Below are positions 1 to 7,780 of a stretch of DNA of 64,000 nt, piece by piece. This stretch comes from Planctomycetota bacterium (GTDB lineage: Bacteria; Planctomycetota; UBA1135; GCA-002686595): positions 1 through 64,000 of the forward strand of contig PKCK01000010.1 in the NCBI GenBank assembly GCA_002862085.1, given 5' to 3'. Made by a program: the position numbers and the translations under genes. Under the pieces are notes generated by a model that was not told the DNA's origin, did not search any database, and worked only from the letters and a program-made list of their open reading frames with translations. Every line of letters starts with the position of its first letter. Positions within the stretch are counted from its first letter, which is position 1.

Positions 1-48
1 GCAGTCGGGCTCCTGTGGATCTCGCGCATCACCCGGGTGGAGGTCTGA
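1..48 (+). CDS. tadB: TadB-like type II secretion F-domain protein, C-terminal end only
   Basis: Reading from base 1, the frame gives 15 residues ending in ISRITRVEV and a TGA stop at 46-48. This tail resembles the conserved end of TadB proteins, the inner-membrane platform of Tad pilus systems. The next gene, a tadC-like protein, starts 3 nt later, as expected for a tadB-tadC operon. The rest of the gene lies outside the window, so the name rests on a short tail plus context. Confidence 0.55.
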   Translation, partial: AVGLLWISRITRVEV

Positions 49-51
49 TCG

Positions 52-1017
52 TTGAGAGCGCTGTTCACCTCTCTTCTCCAGGTCGGCCCCGGCGACGCCG
101 GGCCGGCGCTGATCGCGCTCGGGCTCGGGATCGGTGTCGTCGTGATGGCGATGCGCGCGCGGCGACGCCGGCGGGTGCGCGAGCTGCTCTTCCGCGACGC
201 GCCGGTCGGCGTGGGGACGAGCGCCGCGGCGCCTCAAGCGACGGAGTCCAGGGGCGACGTTCGCGCCCTCGAGGATTGGCTCTCGAGCGCTGGCTACGAG
301 GGCCCGAGCGTCCGTTTCCAGTTCGTTCTCTGGTGCGTTGCGGCCGCCCTGCTCGGAGGTTTCACCGCCCTCCTCGTGGACTCCTCCGGTGTCAGCGAGC
401 GGGCTAGCGCCTGGCTCGAGGAGATCCCCGGCGGCGTGGCCGAGATCCTCGTACCGGTCATGAACGCCGCCACGTGGCTGATCGCGCTCCTCATCGCGAT
501 GGTGCCCATCGTCTGGGTGCGCCGCGAGCGCCGGCGCCGTGCGAACGAGGTGGAGCGCGATCTCCCGACGGTGCTCAGCCTGCTCGCGACCCTCGTGGAG
601 TCGGGCCTCGGCTTCGATGCTGCGGCCCAGCGCGTCGAGCGTTCGCTCGGCGATGGTCGGGTGCTCTCCTCCGAGCTCTCTCGCGTGCGCGCCGCGACCC
701 TCGCGGGCGTGCCGCGGGCCACGGCGATCCGCTCCATGGCCGAGCGTCTGGACGTGCCGTCGCTCACCACATTCAGCTCCGCGCTCGTTCACGCGGAGAA
801 CCAGGGCGCCAGCATCGGTGACACGCTGCGGCGTCAGGCGACTGACCTGTGGAGTCGTCGCCGCGAGGAGGCGATCCAGAAGGCACAGACCCTGCCGACC
901 AAGCTCGCCTTCCCCCTCGTCATTTGTTTCCTCCCCGGCGTGTTCGTCTGGACCTTCGGCCCCGCTGTGGCCGAGTTCGTCGATCTCGCGAGCTCCGTCC
1001 TGGCCGACCGGCCCTGA
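52..1017 (+). CDS. tadC: TadC-like type II secretion system F family protein
   Basis: This 321-residue inner-membrane protein of the Tad (tight adherence) pilus machinery would form the platform that works with the assembly ATPase and TadB. Residues about 18-35 form the first membrane segment, about 100-120 and 140-165 form further segments, and the C-terminus (about 285-310) is hydrophobic. Between them is a T2SSF domain with the typical LLATLVESGLGFDAA region and a conserved SALVHAENQG-type loop near residue 240-250. The start is TTG at 52, directly after the tadB stop; no ATG fits. The following gene encodes a TPR lipoprotein, the usual TadD neighbour. The family is secure; the exact paralogue (TadC rather than another TadB) is inferred from its position second in the pair. 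Confidence 0.82.
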   Translation: MRALFTSLLQVGPGDAGPALIALGLGIGVVVMAMRARRRRRVRELLFRDAPVGVGTSAAAPQATESRGDVRALEDWLSSAGYEGPSVRFQFVLWCVAAALLGGFTALLVDSSGVSERASAWLEEIPGGVAEILVPVMNAATWLIALLIAMVPIVWVRRERRRRANEVERDLPTVLSLLATLVESGLGFDAAAQRVERSLGDGRVLSSELSRVRAATLAGVPRATAIRSMAERLDVPSLTTFSSALVHAENQGASIGDTLRRQATDLWSRRREEAIQKAQTLPTKLAFPLVICFLPGVFVWTFGPAVAEFVDLASSVLADRP

Positions 1018-1036
1018 CCTCGTCTCCTCCCCTCCG

Positions 1037-1714
1037 ATGATCCGATCGATTCCCAGCGCCTTCGCCGGACGTGCCCTCGCGCTCCTGCTCGGCCTCCAGC
1101 TCGCGGCCTGCGTGTCCCCGCCCGTGGGCGGCGGCCTCCCCGCGGATGAGCGGCTCGAGCTGATCCTCTCGAACCAGGAGGGCGCGACCCAGGAGGAGCT
1201 CGCCCGCGATCTGCGGTTCTTGACGCTCGACCATCCCCGGCACGTGCCGAGCCTCGTCGCGGACGCCGCGGTGTCCATCGAGACCGGCCGGACCGACCGC
1301 GCCGTCGCGCTCCTCGACACCGTCCTGAGCGCCGAACCCGACCAGGTGGACGCGGTGCTGCTGTGGACGCGCGTCGCCGCGGGCAGCGGCGATCTGGCCG
1401 GCGCGCGTCGCCGCGTCGAGGCGGCGCTCCGGACGCGCCCCGACTTGCCGGAGCTCCACGAGGCGGACGCCTCGCTCATGTACCTGGAGGATCGCCTCGG
1501 CGAGGCCATCCAGGCCCTCGATCGCGCAGACGCCCTGCGCGGGGGAGAATCGTGGCGCAGCGCGTACCATCGCGGGCTGATCGACGAAGCCCGGGGGGAA
1601 CTGGAGGCGGCCGAGGGGCATTATTCACGGTGTGTGGAGCTCGACTCCTCCTTCGAGCCTGCGGCCCGACGCCTCCGCTGGATCGCTGCCGAGCGCGCCG
1701 GCGAAGGACGCTGA
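1037..1714 (+). CDS. TPR lipoprotein, TadD-like
   Basis: The 225-residue product begins with a lipoprotein signal peptide (LLLGLQLAAC, lipobox cysteine near residue 25) followed by tetratricopeptide-like helices, clearest at residues 75-215 (for example EAIQALDRADALRGG and ELEAAEGHYSRCVELDS). The frame is open well upstream, but the ATG at 1037 is the one that gives a signal peptide. The gene follows tadC by 19 nt, so it is probably the last gene of the tad operon. In such operons a TadD-type TPR lipoprotein acts as a pilotin-like assembly factor for the outer-membrane secretin. The TPR and lipoprotein assignment comes from the sequence; the TadD role comes from context. Confidence 0.75.
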   Translation: MIRSIPSAFAGRALALLLGLQLAACVSPPVGGGLPADERLELILSNQEGATQEELARDLRFLTLDHPRHVPSLVADAAVSIETGRTDRAVALLDTVLSAEPDQVDAVLLWTRVAAGSGDLAGARRRVEAALRTRPDLPELHEADASLMYLEDRLGEAIQALDRADALRGGESWRSAYHRGLIDEARGELEAAEGHYSRCVELDSSFEPAARRLRWIAAERAGEGR

Positions 1715-1764
1715 GCCCCGAGCCACACCACAGCCTGCGCACGCCCCGACCCGCCTTTCGAGCC

Positions 1765-2310
1765 ATGGACACCGCTCGCACCACCGCCAAGTCACACCGC
1801 CACGGCCTCGCCGACAAGCTCGGCGTGTTCGCCGCGGCGGCCTGTGCCGTGCACTGCATGGCGGCGCCCGTGATCCTGGCCTTCGCGCCGCTGGTCGGGG
1901 GGATCTGGACCTCGCCGAAGACGCATTGGGCGTTCGCTGCGGTCTCCATCCCCGCGGCGCTGTCCCTGCTCTACCGCAACCTCCGCGGTCGGTCCCTGCG
2001 ACTCCGCCGCGGGCTCATCGGGCTGGCCTGCGTGGGCTCGGCGTTCATCGTCCTCGGGCTGGCCGCGCCGGGCGCGAGCTGGTCCCAGGGGGTCGGCGTC
2101 GAGCTCCCCTGCCCGAGCTGGATGCCGGGCGGTGAGGAGGTCGCAGCCAGTGGCTGCACCGACGAGTGCTGCGCCTCGGTCCACGGCGGCGAGGACGGCG
2201 GCCGCAGCCTCTTCGTGCCCATCGCGAGCCTCGTCACGATGCTCGGCGGGATGCTTCTCGTGACGGCGCACGTCACGGCGATGCGCTGCGCCGGCTGCGA
2301 GGCGGAGTGA
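1765..2310 (+). CDS. MerC domain membrane protein
   Basis: This 181-residue membrane protein has the MerC signature: a first helix starting after a short polar N-terminus (DKLGVFAAAACAVHCMAAP) with the paired cysteines of CAVHC inside the membrane segment. About four hydrophobic segments are visible (residues 22-50, 55-72, 80-100, 152-170). MerC-family proteins move mercuric or other thiophilic metal ions across the inner membrane, but many chromosomal members have no proven substrate. Between the last two helices is a cysteine-rich loop (SGCTDECCASVHGG), and the C-terminus has a CAGC motif; both are plausible extra metal-binding sites. No mer regulator or reductase is nearby, so a mercury-resistance role is not supported by context. 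Confidence 0.75.
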   Translation: MDTARTTAKSHRHGLADKLGVFAAAACAVHCMAAPVILAFAPLVGGIWTSPKTHWAFAAVSIPAALSLLYRNLRGRSLRLRRGLIGLACVGSAFIVLGLAAPGASWSQGVGVELPCPSWMPGGEEVAASGCTDECCASVHGGEDGGRSLFVPIASLVTMLGGMLLVTAHVTAMRCAGCEAE

Positions 2311-2367
2311 GAGGCAGGGCTGTTCGGCGCTGACCCGGACGCGTGCGAAGCGCGGCGGCTTCGCTCC

Positions 2368-2419
2368 GACGCGAACGGGCCCCCTCCTGCTGGCCGGCAG
2401 GAGGGGGCCCGTCCGCGTC
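2368..2419. terminator. strong bidirectional hairpin between convergent genes
   Basis: A perfect 15-bp stem (CGGGCCCCCTCCTGC paired with its complement, loop TGGCCG) is extended by a further 6-bp arm (GACGCG/CGCGTC) across a 2-nt internal mismatch. It sits between the merC-like gene (stop 2310, + strand) and the GH16 gene (stop 2437, - strand), where one hairpin can end transcription from both sides. There is no long T tract on either side, so termination would depend on stem strength or on a partner factor. Confidence 0.7.
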
Positions 2420-2436
2420 AGCGGGGGCGCCAGGGT

Positions 2437-2856
2437 CTACTGGAAGGTCACGCCGACGCCGTCCGTCATGTTGGAAGTCACCCCGGGGTTCACGTCGCGG
2501 AACCAGCCCTGGAAGTACCACGTCTCGCCGGGCAGGACCTGCACCGTGCTCGTGGGGGTGGGGAGCGCGCTCAGGTCCACGGCGACGGTCGCCTGTCCGG
2601 ACGAGCCGCTGTTGAAGATCGCGCCACCGACGGCGCGCCCGATGCTCGGGCCGACGCACAGCGTGCCCTGGCTGCCGCCCACCGTGGGGATGTTGGTCTG
2701 GCCGGCGCTGACGATGAAGAAACCGAAGGCGTTCGAGGGGAGCGACTCGGCGAGCAGTGTGAGATCGTCCGCGATCACCGTGCGCGAGCCCACGGCGGAG
2801 ATCGACGCGCCGGCGCCACTCGAGTTGGGCTGCGCAGGGGAGCAGAAGCGCACGCC
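2437..2856 (-). other. shared C-terminal domain, copy 1 (on GH16)
   Basis: This segment encodes residues 586-724 of the GH16 enzyme. It shares with the Kelch-malectin protein and the amidase a C..(x)N-S/P-x-G start, an FG(F/L)(F/M)I core strand, a GG-rich turn followed by (L/V)C(V/I), a G-E/T-T/E-W/I-x-F/A-Q block, a (G/A/Y)W(F/H)RD motif and a hydrophobic end (VGVTF). The two conserved cysteines are likely to pair. Confidence 0.6.
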
Positions 2857-4611
2857 GACGCGGCGTAGGTCGTAGCCGAAGGCGTTCGTCGCGCTGTTCC
2901 CACCGCAGGCGAGTCCGAAGTTGGCCTGGTTCGGCGTGCTGGCCGTGCCGTCGGGGTCGAAGGACGGCGTCGCAGCGTACGGCAGCGTCTCGGGGCGGAT
3001 CCGCAGCTGGAACGAGCTTGCACCCGCCGCGAACGAGAAGGCCCCGTCGGGGCCGGTGATGACCGTGTCGATCACTGCGTTGATCGAGAGATCGACCAGG
3101 TCGACCGCGACACCCTCGAGGCCCGGCTCGCCGAAGAGGTCGAGGCCGTCGCCGCCCAGGTCGTTCCAGACGCGGCCCGAGACGGACCCGGCGCGATCGG
3201 TGAAGCGCCAGTGGTCGGTCAGGATGCTCATGGGCTGGCCTGTGTCGGTGATGAGCGCGATGACCGCGGAGACCAGGGGGCCGTTGCCGCCGATCCCGGT
3301 GGAGACCGGATCGAACACCCCGTTGCCGCCGAAGTGGTACGAGTTGTCGTCGACGAAGCTCGAGATCGGGATGGAGACGTGCTGCCATCCGCCGCCCGAG
3401 ACGAGGTCCGCGCCCGAGCCCGCAGGACCGACCTGCAGGACGTACTGGAACTCGTCGTCCGCGCCGTCGGGGTTCCCGGGGATCTGCCCGTCACCGTCGT
3501 CGTCGTCCTGAAGGTTCACCTCGAGGCTTCCGACCGTCCCGGCGCCGGGTTTGATCCACATCTCGAAGTGCGTCGCGTCGCTGGCGTCGACGATCAGTTC
3601 GCGTCCGAAGCCGCCGAGGTAACCCGGCGACCCGTTCCCCGACCAGCCGGCCTCCAGGGACACGCCGTTCCCGGGGATCGGCGGCAGGTCGAAGGGGTTC
3701 GGCCCGATCGCGCCGCCGGAGTTGGGGCCGTCGAAGGTGAACCATCCGTTCGCGAGCGGGTTGCCGTGCTCCATGTCGTCGAACACGAAGCGGCAGTCCT
3801 CGAGTCCGTTCTCGACCTCCTGGAGGACGCGGACGTAGTCGATCTCGTAGCGACCTGGGAAGGGCGTCGAGCTGTTCGGCGATCCGGGCCAGTTACCGCC
3901 GACCGCGAGGTTGACGAGGATGTGAAAACGCTGGTCGAAGGGGGCAGGGTAGGAGCCGCCGCTCGACCACCACGAGGATTCCACGTGGTAGAGCTGCCCG
4001 TCGAGGTACCAGCGGAACTCGAACTCGTCCCACTCGACGGCGAAGTCGTGGAACGAGTCGTAGAAGGTCCCCGAGGGGAGCGTACGGGCGCCGCCGGAGT
4101 AGACGTTCCCCGGCGAAGCCGCGCCGTAGTGGATCGTTCCGTGGACGCGGTTCGGCTCGAAGCCGACGTTCTCCATCACGTCGATCTCGCCGCTGGCGGC
4201 CCAGCCGCCGTAAGCGTAGTCGGAGGGCAGGAGCCAGAAGGCGGGCCACATGCCCTGGCCTTGGGGGAGCTTCGCACGCATCTCGAAGCGTCCGTACGTC
4301 CAGTCGCCCTTGTTGAGCGTTCGCAGCCGCGCCGAGGTGTACTGCTGGCCGCCGAAGTTCTCACGTCGGGCGGTGATGGTGAGCAACCCGTTCGCGACCG
4401 TGGCGTTCTCCGCGCGGTAGTACTGCAGCTCGTTGTTGCCCCAGCCGCAGACGTTCGGGCAGCCCGTCCCGATCATCGGCGTCCACTTGGTGAGATCGAG
4501 GGCGTTGCCGTCGAAGTTATCCTCCCAGACCACCTGGTACTGTGCCGAGGCGGTCGCGGCGAGAGCCGCGGATGCGAGGAAGCCGAGCAGGTTGCGAGAG
4601 ATGCGGCGCAT
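2437..4611 (-). CDS. secreted glycoside hydrolase family 16 with C-terminal surface domains
   Basis: The 724-residue exported enzyme probably cleaves beta-1,3 or mixed-linked glucans or related galactans. A signal peptide (residues 1-23, ending ATASA) precedes the GH16 catalytic domain (about 27-270), with WEDNFDGNALDLTKW at its start and the active-site motif GEIDVMENVG: nucleophile E142, D144 and acid/base E147 are all present. After it come a carbohydrate-binding-like beta domain (about 275-440), an SdrD/Cna-B-like repeat (about 475-585, starting GSVSGRVWNDLGGDG) and a 139-residue C-terminal domain (586-724) also found on two other proteins of this window. The frame is open 43 codons further upstream, but the ATG at 4611 gives the signal peptide and lies 6 nt after a TACTCT box. 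The substrate cannot be read from the sequence. Confidence 0.9.
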   Translation of the reverse strand: MRRISRNLLGFLASAALAATASAQYQVVWEDNFDGNALDLTKWTPMIGTGCPNVCGWGNNELQYYRAENATVANGLLTITARRENFGGQQYTSARLRTLNKGDWTYGRFEMRAKLPQGQGMWPAFWLLPSDYAYGGWAASGEIDVMENVGFEPNRVHGTIHYGAASPGNVYSGGARTLPSGTFYDSFHDFAVEWDEFEFRWYLDGQLYHVESSWWSSGGSYPAPFDQRFHILVNLAVGGNWPGSPNSSTPFPGRYEIDYVRVLQEVENGLEDCRFVFDDMEHGNPLANGWFTFDGPNSGGAIGPNPFDLPPIPGNGVSLEAGWSGNGSPGYLGGFGRELIVDASDATHFEMWIKPGAGTVGSLEVNLQDDDDGDGQIPGNPDGADDEFQYVLQVGPAGSGADLVSGGGWQHVSIPISSFVDDNSYHFGGNGVFDPVSTGIGGNGPLVSAVIALITDTGQPMSILTDHWRFTDRAGSVSGRVWNDLGGDGLDLFGEPGLEGVAVDLVDLSINAVIDTVITGPDGAFSFAAGASSFQLRIRPETLPYAATPSFDPDGTASTPNQANFGLACGGNSATNAFGYDLRRVGVRFCSPAQPNSSGAGASISAVGSRTVIADDLTLLAESLPSNAFGFFIVSAGQTNIPTVGGSQGTLCVGPSIGRAVGGAIFNSGSSGQATVAVDLSALPTPTSTVQVLPGETWYFQGWFRDVNPGVTSNMTDGVGVTFQ

Positions 4612-4617
4612 GCCTGA

Positions 4618-4623
4618 AGAGTA
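4618..4623 (-). promoter_or_regulatory. -10-like TACTCT box 6 nt before the GH16 start
   Basis: On the minus strand TACTCT is followed by six bases and then the ATG at 4611. With normal -10 to start-site spacing, transcription would begin at or next to the start codon, giving a leaderless mRNA. No TTGACA-like -35 box is visible. Confidence 0.5.
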
Positions 4624-4685
4624 ACCGCCCCGGCCGTTCGCGCAGTGCGAATGAACCGCGCCCCTGGCGGGACGCCCGCTCACGC

Positions 4686-4691
4686 TAATCT
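4686..4691 (+). promoter_or_regulatory. -10-like GCTAATCT box upstream of the TPR-kinase pair
   Basis: GCTAATCT resembles the extended -10 boxes seen before other genes in this window. It would place a start site about 70 nt before the ATG at 4767, so this unit would have an ordinary leader. Confidence 0.3.
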
Positions 4692-4766
4692 CACCATCCG
4701 GCGTGCACGGGCCATCAGGGACTGTCTCTCCCGCGGACACCTTGACGCACTCACCACCGACTCACG

Positions 4767-5990
4767 ATGAAACGCTCTTTGTTCCTCGCACTCCTCGCCC
4801 TCGTCGCGGGCGCCGGGGTCTTCATCGCCTGGATGAACGCCGGGGGCGGCGCCGCGGTCGCTCTCAGTGATGACCAGATGGCGGCAGCACGCGAGAGCGG
4901 CGCGGGGGCTCAGGTGATCGCAATCGAAGTGTCCGAGTCGCAGTCCGCGGTGGCGGGTGAGGGCACCGCGAGCGCTGGCGAGGCGAGCGCCGCTGCGGAG
5001 CCCGTGATCCCGCGGCTCGCGGATCTGAAGACGGTCACCGACCGGGCTCTGCTCGAGCGCTGGGCGGGGCGAACCCGAGCGGCGAGGGAGGCGAGCGCCG
5101 GGGAGGACCGGCTGCTCCTGACCGTGCTCCTCGCGGAGATCGAGCGTCTGCGTGGTCAGGTCTCCGAGGCGCGTGCTCTGGCGATGGAGGGCGTCGAGGG
5201 GCTGCCATCGAACAGCCGCGCGCGTCAGGTCAACGCCGCGACGATCATGACCGAGATCGTCACCGAAGCCGGCGACGGCGGCATGGGCGCGGTGCTGAAG
5301 AACCTGCCGAAGATCAAGACCTACAAGGCGGAGCTGCGCGCCGCGGTCGAGCTCGATCCGGCGAACGCGGACGCGCGCGTCGCGGAGATCATCGTGCTCG
5401 CCTTCGCGCCCTTCCCCGTCGGGAACAGGAAGAAGGCGCAGGGTCTGATCGAGGAGCTCGGCCCCCATGACGAGTTCCGGCGCGACTTCTGGCGAGCGAT
5501 GCTCGTGAGCATCGACGAGGAGCGCCGCGAGGAAGCCCTCGACGCCTTCCGCACCCTCGAGGCGGAGAAACCCGGCGACCCCGATGTGCTGTTCACCATC
5601 GGTGATCTGCTCGGCAAGCTCGAGCGCTGGTCCGAGGCCGTGGAGGTGTTCGACTCCCTCCTCGACGAGCCACTGACGCGCCAGGGCTACAACGCGCTCT
5701 ATCAGTCAGCGAAGGCTCGGGAGAAACTCGATCTCCAGCTGGACGAGGCCTTGGCGCTCCTCGAACGCATCGAGCGAGACGATCCGGTCGGAGAGCTCAT
5801 GCCGTCGATGGACCGCGTCCACTACCACAAGGGCCGCGTCCTGGAGAAGCTCGGCCGCCTCGAGGAGGCGCGTGCGTCCTACCTCGTGGCCGAAGGGCTC
5901 AAGCCGGGCGAGACGCGCGTCGCGGACGGCCTCGCGCGCGTCGACGCTGCCCTCGCGGCCGCTGGCGACGGCGCCGAAGACGAGGGATGA
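4767..5990 (+). CDS. membrane-anchored tetratricopeptide repeat protein
   Basis: This 407-residue protein has one N-terminal membrane segment (residues 4-22) and a short Ala/Gly/Glu-rich linker. The rest is helical TPR-like repeats, best seen at about 105-135, 185-215 and 240-395 (for example EAVEVFDSLLDEPLTRQGYN and GRLEEARASYLVAEGLKPGE). Such proteins are scaffolds; no enzymatic motif is visible. The stop codon overlaps the start of the BadF-type kinase gene (ATGA at 5987-5990), so the two are translationally coupled. The function is unknown. Confidence 0.75.
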   Translation: MKRSLFLALLALVAGAGVFIAWMNAGGGAAVALSDDQMAAARESGAGAQVIAIEVSESQSAVAGEGTASAGEASAAAEPVIPRLADLKTVTDRALLERWAGRTRAAREASAGEDRLLLTVLLAEIERLRGQVSEARALAMEGVEGLPSNSRARQVNAATIMTEIVTEAGDGGMGAVLKNLPKIKTYKAELRAAVELDPANADARVAEIIVLAFAPFPVGNRKKAQGLIEELGPHDEFRRDFWRAMLVSIDEERREEALDAFRTLEAEKPGDPDVLFTIGDLLGKLERWSEAVEVFDSLLDEPLTRQGYNALYQSAKAREKLDLQLDEALALLERIERDDPVGELMPSMDRVHYHKGRVLEKLGRLEEARASYLVAEGLKPGETRVADGLARVDAALAAAGDGAEDEG

Positions 5991-6973
5991 GCGCGCGCCC
6001 GTCGGTGGTCTGCGGTGTCGATGGCGGTGGGACCTCGACCCGTGTCCTGGTGGCGACCCTCGACGGCGAGGTGCTCGGCGAGGGCAGGAGCGGCTCGGGC
6101 AATCTTCACGACGTCGGCGAAGCGGTCCTCGCACGCCACGTGGAGGAGGCCTGGCGCGCCGCGTGGGCGGGCGCAGGAGCCGCGCCGCGCAGCGCGAAGC
6201 GGGCCTTCTGCTCGATGGCGAGCGTCGGAACTCCCTCGAACCGCGAGACGGTCGAGCGCCTCGTCGCCCGGATCGGCCTCGCGCCTCCGGATCGGATCCG
6301 CGTGGACATCGACCTCGTGGCGGCTCTGGCGGGCGGCCTCGGCGGTGAGCCCGGGATCGCGCTGATCGCAGGCACGGGCTCGTCCTGCTTCGGCCGCGAC
6401 GCGGCCGGCCGGACCCTCCAGGTCGGGGGATGGGGGAGCCTCCTGGACGACGTCGGGGGGGCCACCTGGGTGGGGACTCAGGCGATGGTCGCCGCGGTCC
6501 GCGCTCACGACGGTCGCGGGGGCGCGACCTCGCTCGAGGCGCGGGTCTTGGAGCACTTCGGACTCTCCGAGATGCGGGAGCTCCTGCCCCGCATCGACGC
6601 TGAAGGGGCCACCCGGTCGCGTCGCGCGGAGATGGCGCGTCTCGTGACCGAGGAGGCGGAGCGCGGTGACGAGGCTGCGCGTGCGATCCTCGAGGCCGGG
6701 GCCGAGGGCCTGGCCGAGTGCGCGGCGGTGGTCGGGCGCGAGCTCGACTTCGGGGCCCGGGGGCCCGCGGTCGTCGTGACCGGGGGCCTCGCTGCAGGGG
6801 CGCCTGGATACCTCGCCGCGTGCCACCGCGCTCTGGAGCGCCGGATCCCGGGGGCGCGCTGTGTCCTGGCGGCGGCTTCGAACGGTCGCGGAGCAGTGCT
6901 CGAGGCGCTCGCGGACGAGCTGGGGCGACCCGTTCCGGATGCGGTCCGCGAGTCCGTCATGCGTGGCGTCTGA
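5987..6973 (+). CDS. BadF/BadG-family ATPase, N-acetylglucosamine kinase-like
   Basis: The 328-residue protein has the ASKHA (actin-like) ATPase fold. The phosphate-1 motif is at the N-terminus (VCGVDGGGTSTRVLVATLDG, residues 5-24), phosphate-2 is near residue 125 (ALIAGTGSSCFGRD) followed by GGWGSLLDDVGGATWVG, and the adenosine-binding glycine loop is near 260 (VVVTGGLAAGAP). This order and length match the sugar-kinase branch (N-acetylglucosamine or glucosamine kinases), which phosphorylates amino sugars on the way to cell-wall recycling or glycolysis. The cysteine-ligated activase branch is unlikely because the cluster-binding cysteines are missing. The start overlaps the stop of the TPR gene. 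The sugar specificity is inferred. Confidence 0.8.
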   Translation: MSARPSVVCGVDGGGTSTRVLVATLDGEVLGEGRSGSGNLHDVGEAVLARHVEEAWRAAWAGAGAAPRSAKRAFCSMASVGTPSNRETVERLVARIGLAPPDRIRVDIDLVAALAGGLGGEPGIALIAGTGSSCFGRDAAGRTLQVGGWGSLLDDVGGATWVGTQAMVAAVRAHDGRGGATSLEARVLEHFGLSEMRELLPRIDAEGATRSRRAEMARLVTEEAERGDEAARAILEAGAEGLAECAAVVGRELDFGARGPAVVVTGGLAAGAPGYLAACHRALERRIPGARCVLAAASNGRGAVLEALADELGRPVPDAVRESVMRGV

Positions 6974-7655
6974 GGAATCGCGGTTCCACCGTGGGGCCGG
7001 GCTGGGTCCCTCGTCGCGCCGGAGGACCACCACGGCGATGGGCGGCGAGACCCGGTCGCGGAGCGCCGTCGGTGAGGGCTCGGTCTTCGAGCTCCGGAAC
7101 CCGCCGAAGCGCACCGCCGTACCGGTGGGCACGGCGAATCCGGACGCGATGAGCCCGGTCGGGTCCACCTCCGGGTTGGAGACCCTCGTGGCCGCGGACC
7201 ATCCGATCGAGCGCCGGGTCGAGAAGAGGGTCCTCCGGCGTGTCGAGATCGAACTCGGGGGAAGGGGCAGCGGGCTTCGGACGTTCGTCGCGCGACACGA
7301 CTGGACGCCGCCTCCAGGGAAGCCACACGTGCCACGACTCGACGGCTGCCACGCTGCAGGGCGGATCCTGCGCGAGCGAGACGCCGACGCGCTGCGCGTC
7401 GTGGCGTCCTCGGTCGACCTGACCGCTGAGGCCCGGGACGGCCACGAGGCGATCGGTCTCCATGACCACTTCGAGAAGGCCCCGCGCGTGCGAAGGCTCC
7501 AGCGAGCTCTGCGCGAGCCCCCGGCTGCGGAGGGTGTGTCCCGAGCGATCCTGGCTGCCGGTCCGGTGTGGGGCCTCGGGCTCGATTTCTCGCTTTGAGA
7601 AGACCGCGCTGGCCCCCTCGAACCCCCTTGTGGGACATGCGTCGTTTAGAGAACT
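6974..7655 (-). pseudogene. possible frameshifted gene remnant
   Basis: This 807-nt gap before the Kelch gene has no intact gene. On the minus strand, coding-like third-position bias and a non-repetitive peptide (for example SLAQDPPCSVAAVESWHVWL and then DRMVRGHE) run in one frame from about 7640 down to about 7186. The bias then jumps to another frame, giving SNPEVDPTGLIASGFAVPTG down to about 6980. Removing one base from the CCC run at 7183-7185 would join the two halves. No good start codon lies near the 5' end and the second frame has no stop at 6974, so it could instead be noise from GC skew. No family is recognised. Confidence 0.25.
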
Positions 7656-7780
7656 TCATCGTGAGACGCGAGTGACTCGGGATGAGGCCAGTCGGCGTCC
7701 ACCCAACGTCCTCGGTCGATTCGCGGTCCACGCCAGCCGCCCTTCCGCCCGTGCCATCGCCCCCGGGCCGCAGTCCCTCG

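Noticed and set aside
1765..2310. Mercury-resistance operon
   Set aside because: Only a MerC-like protein is present; merA, merR and merP/T are absent.
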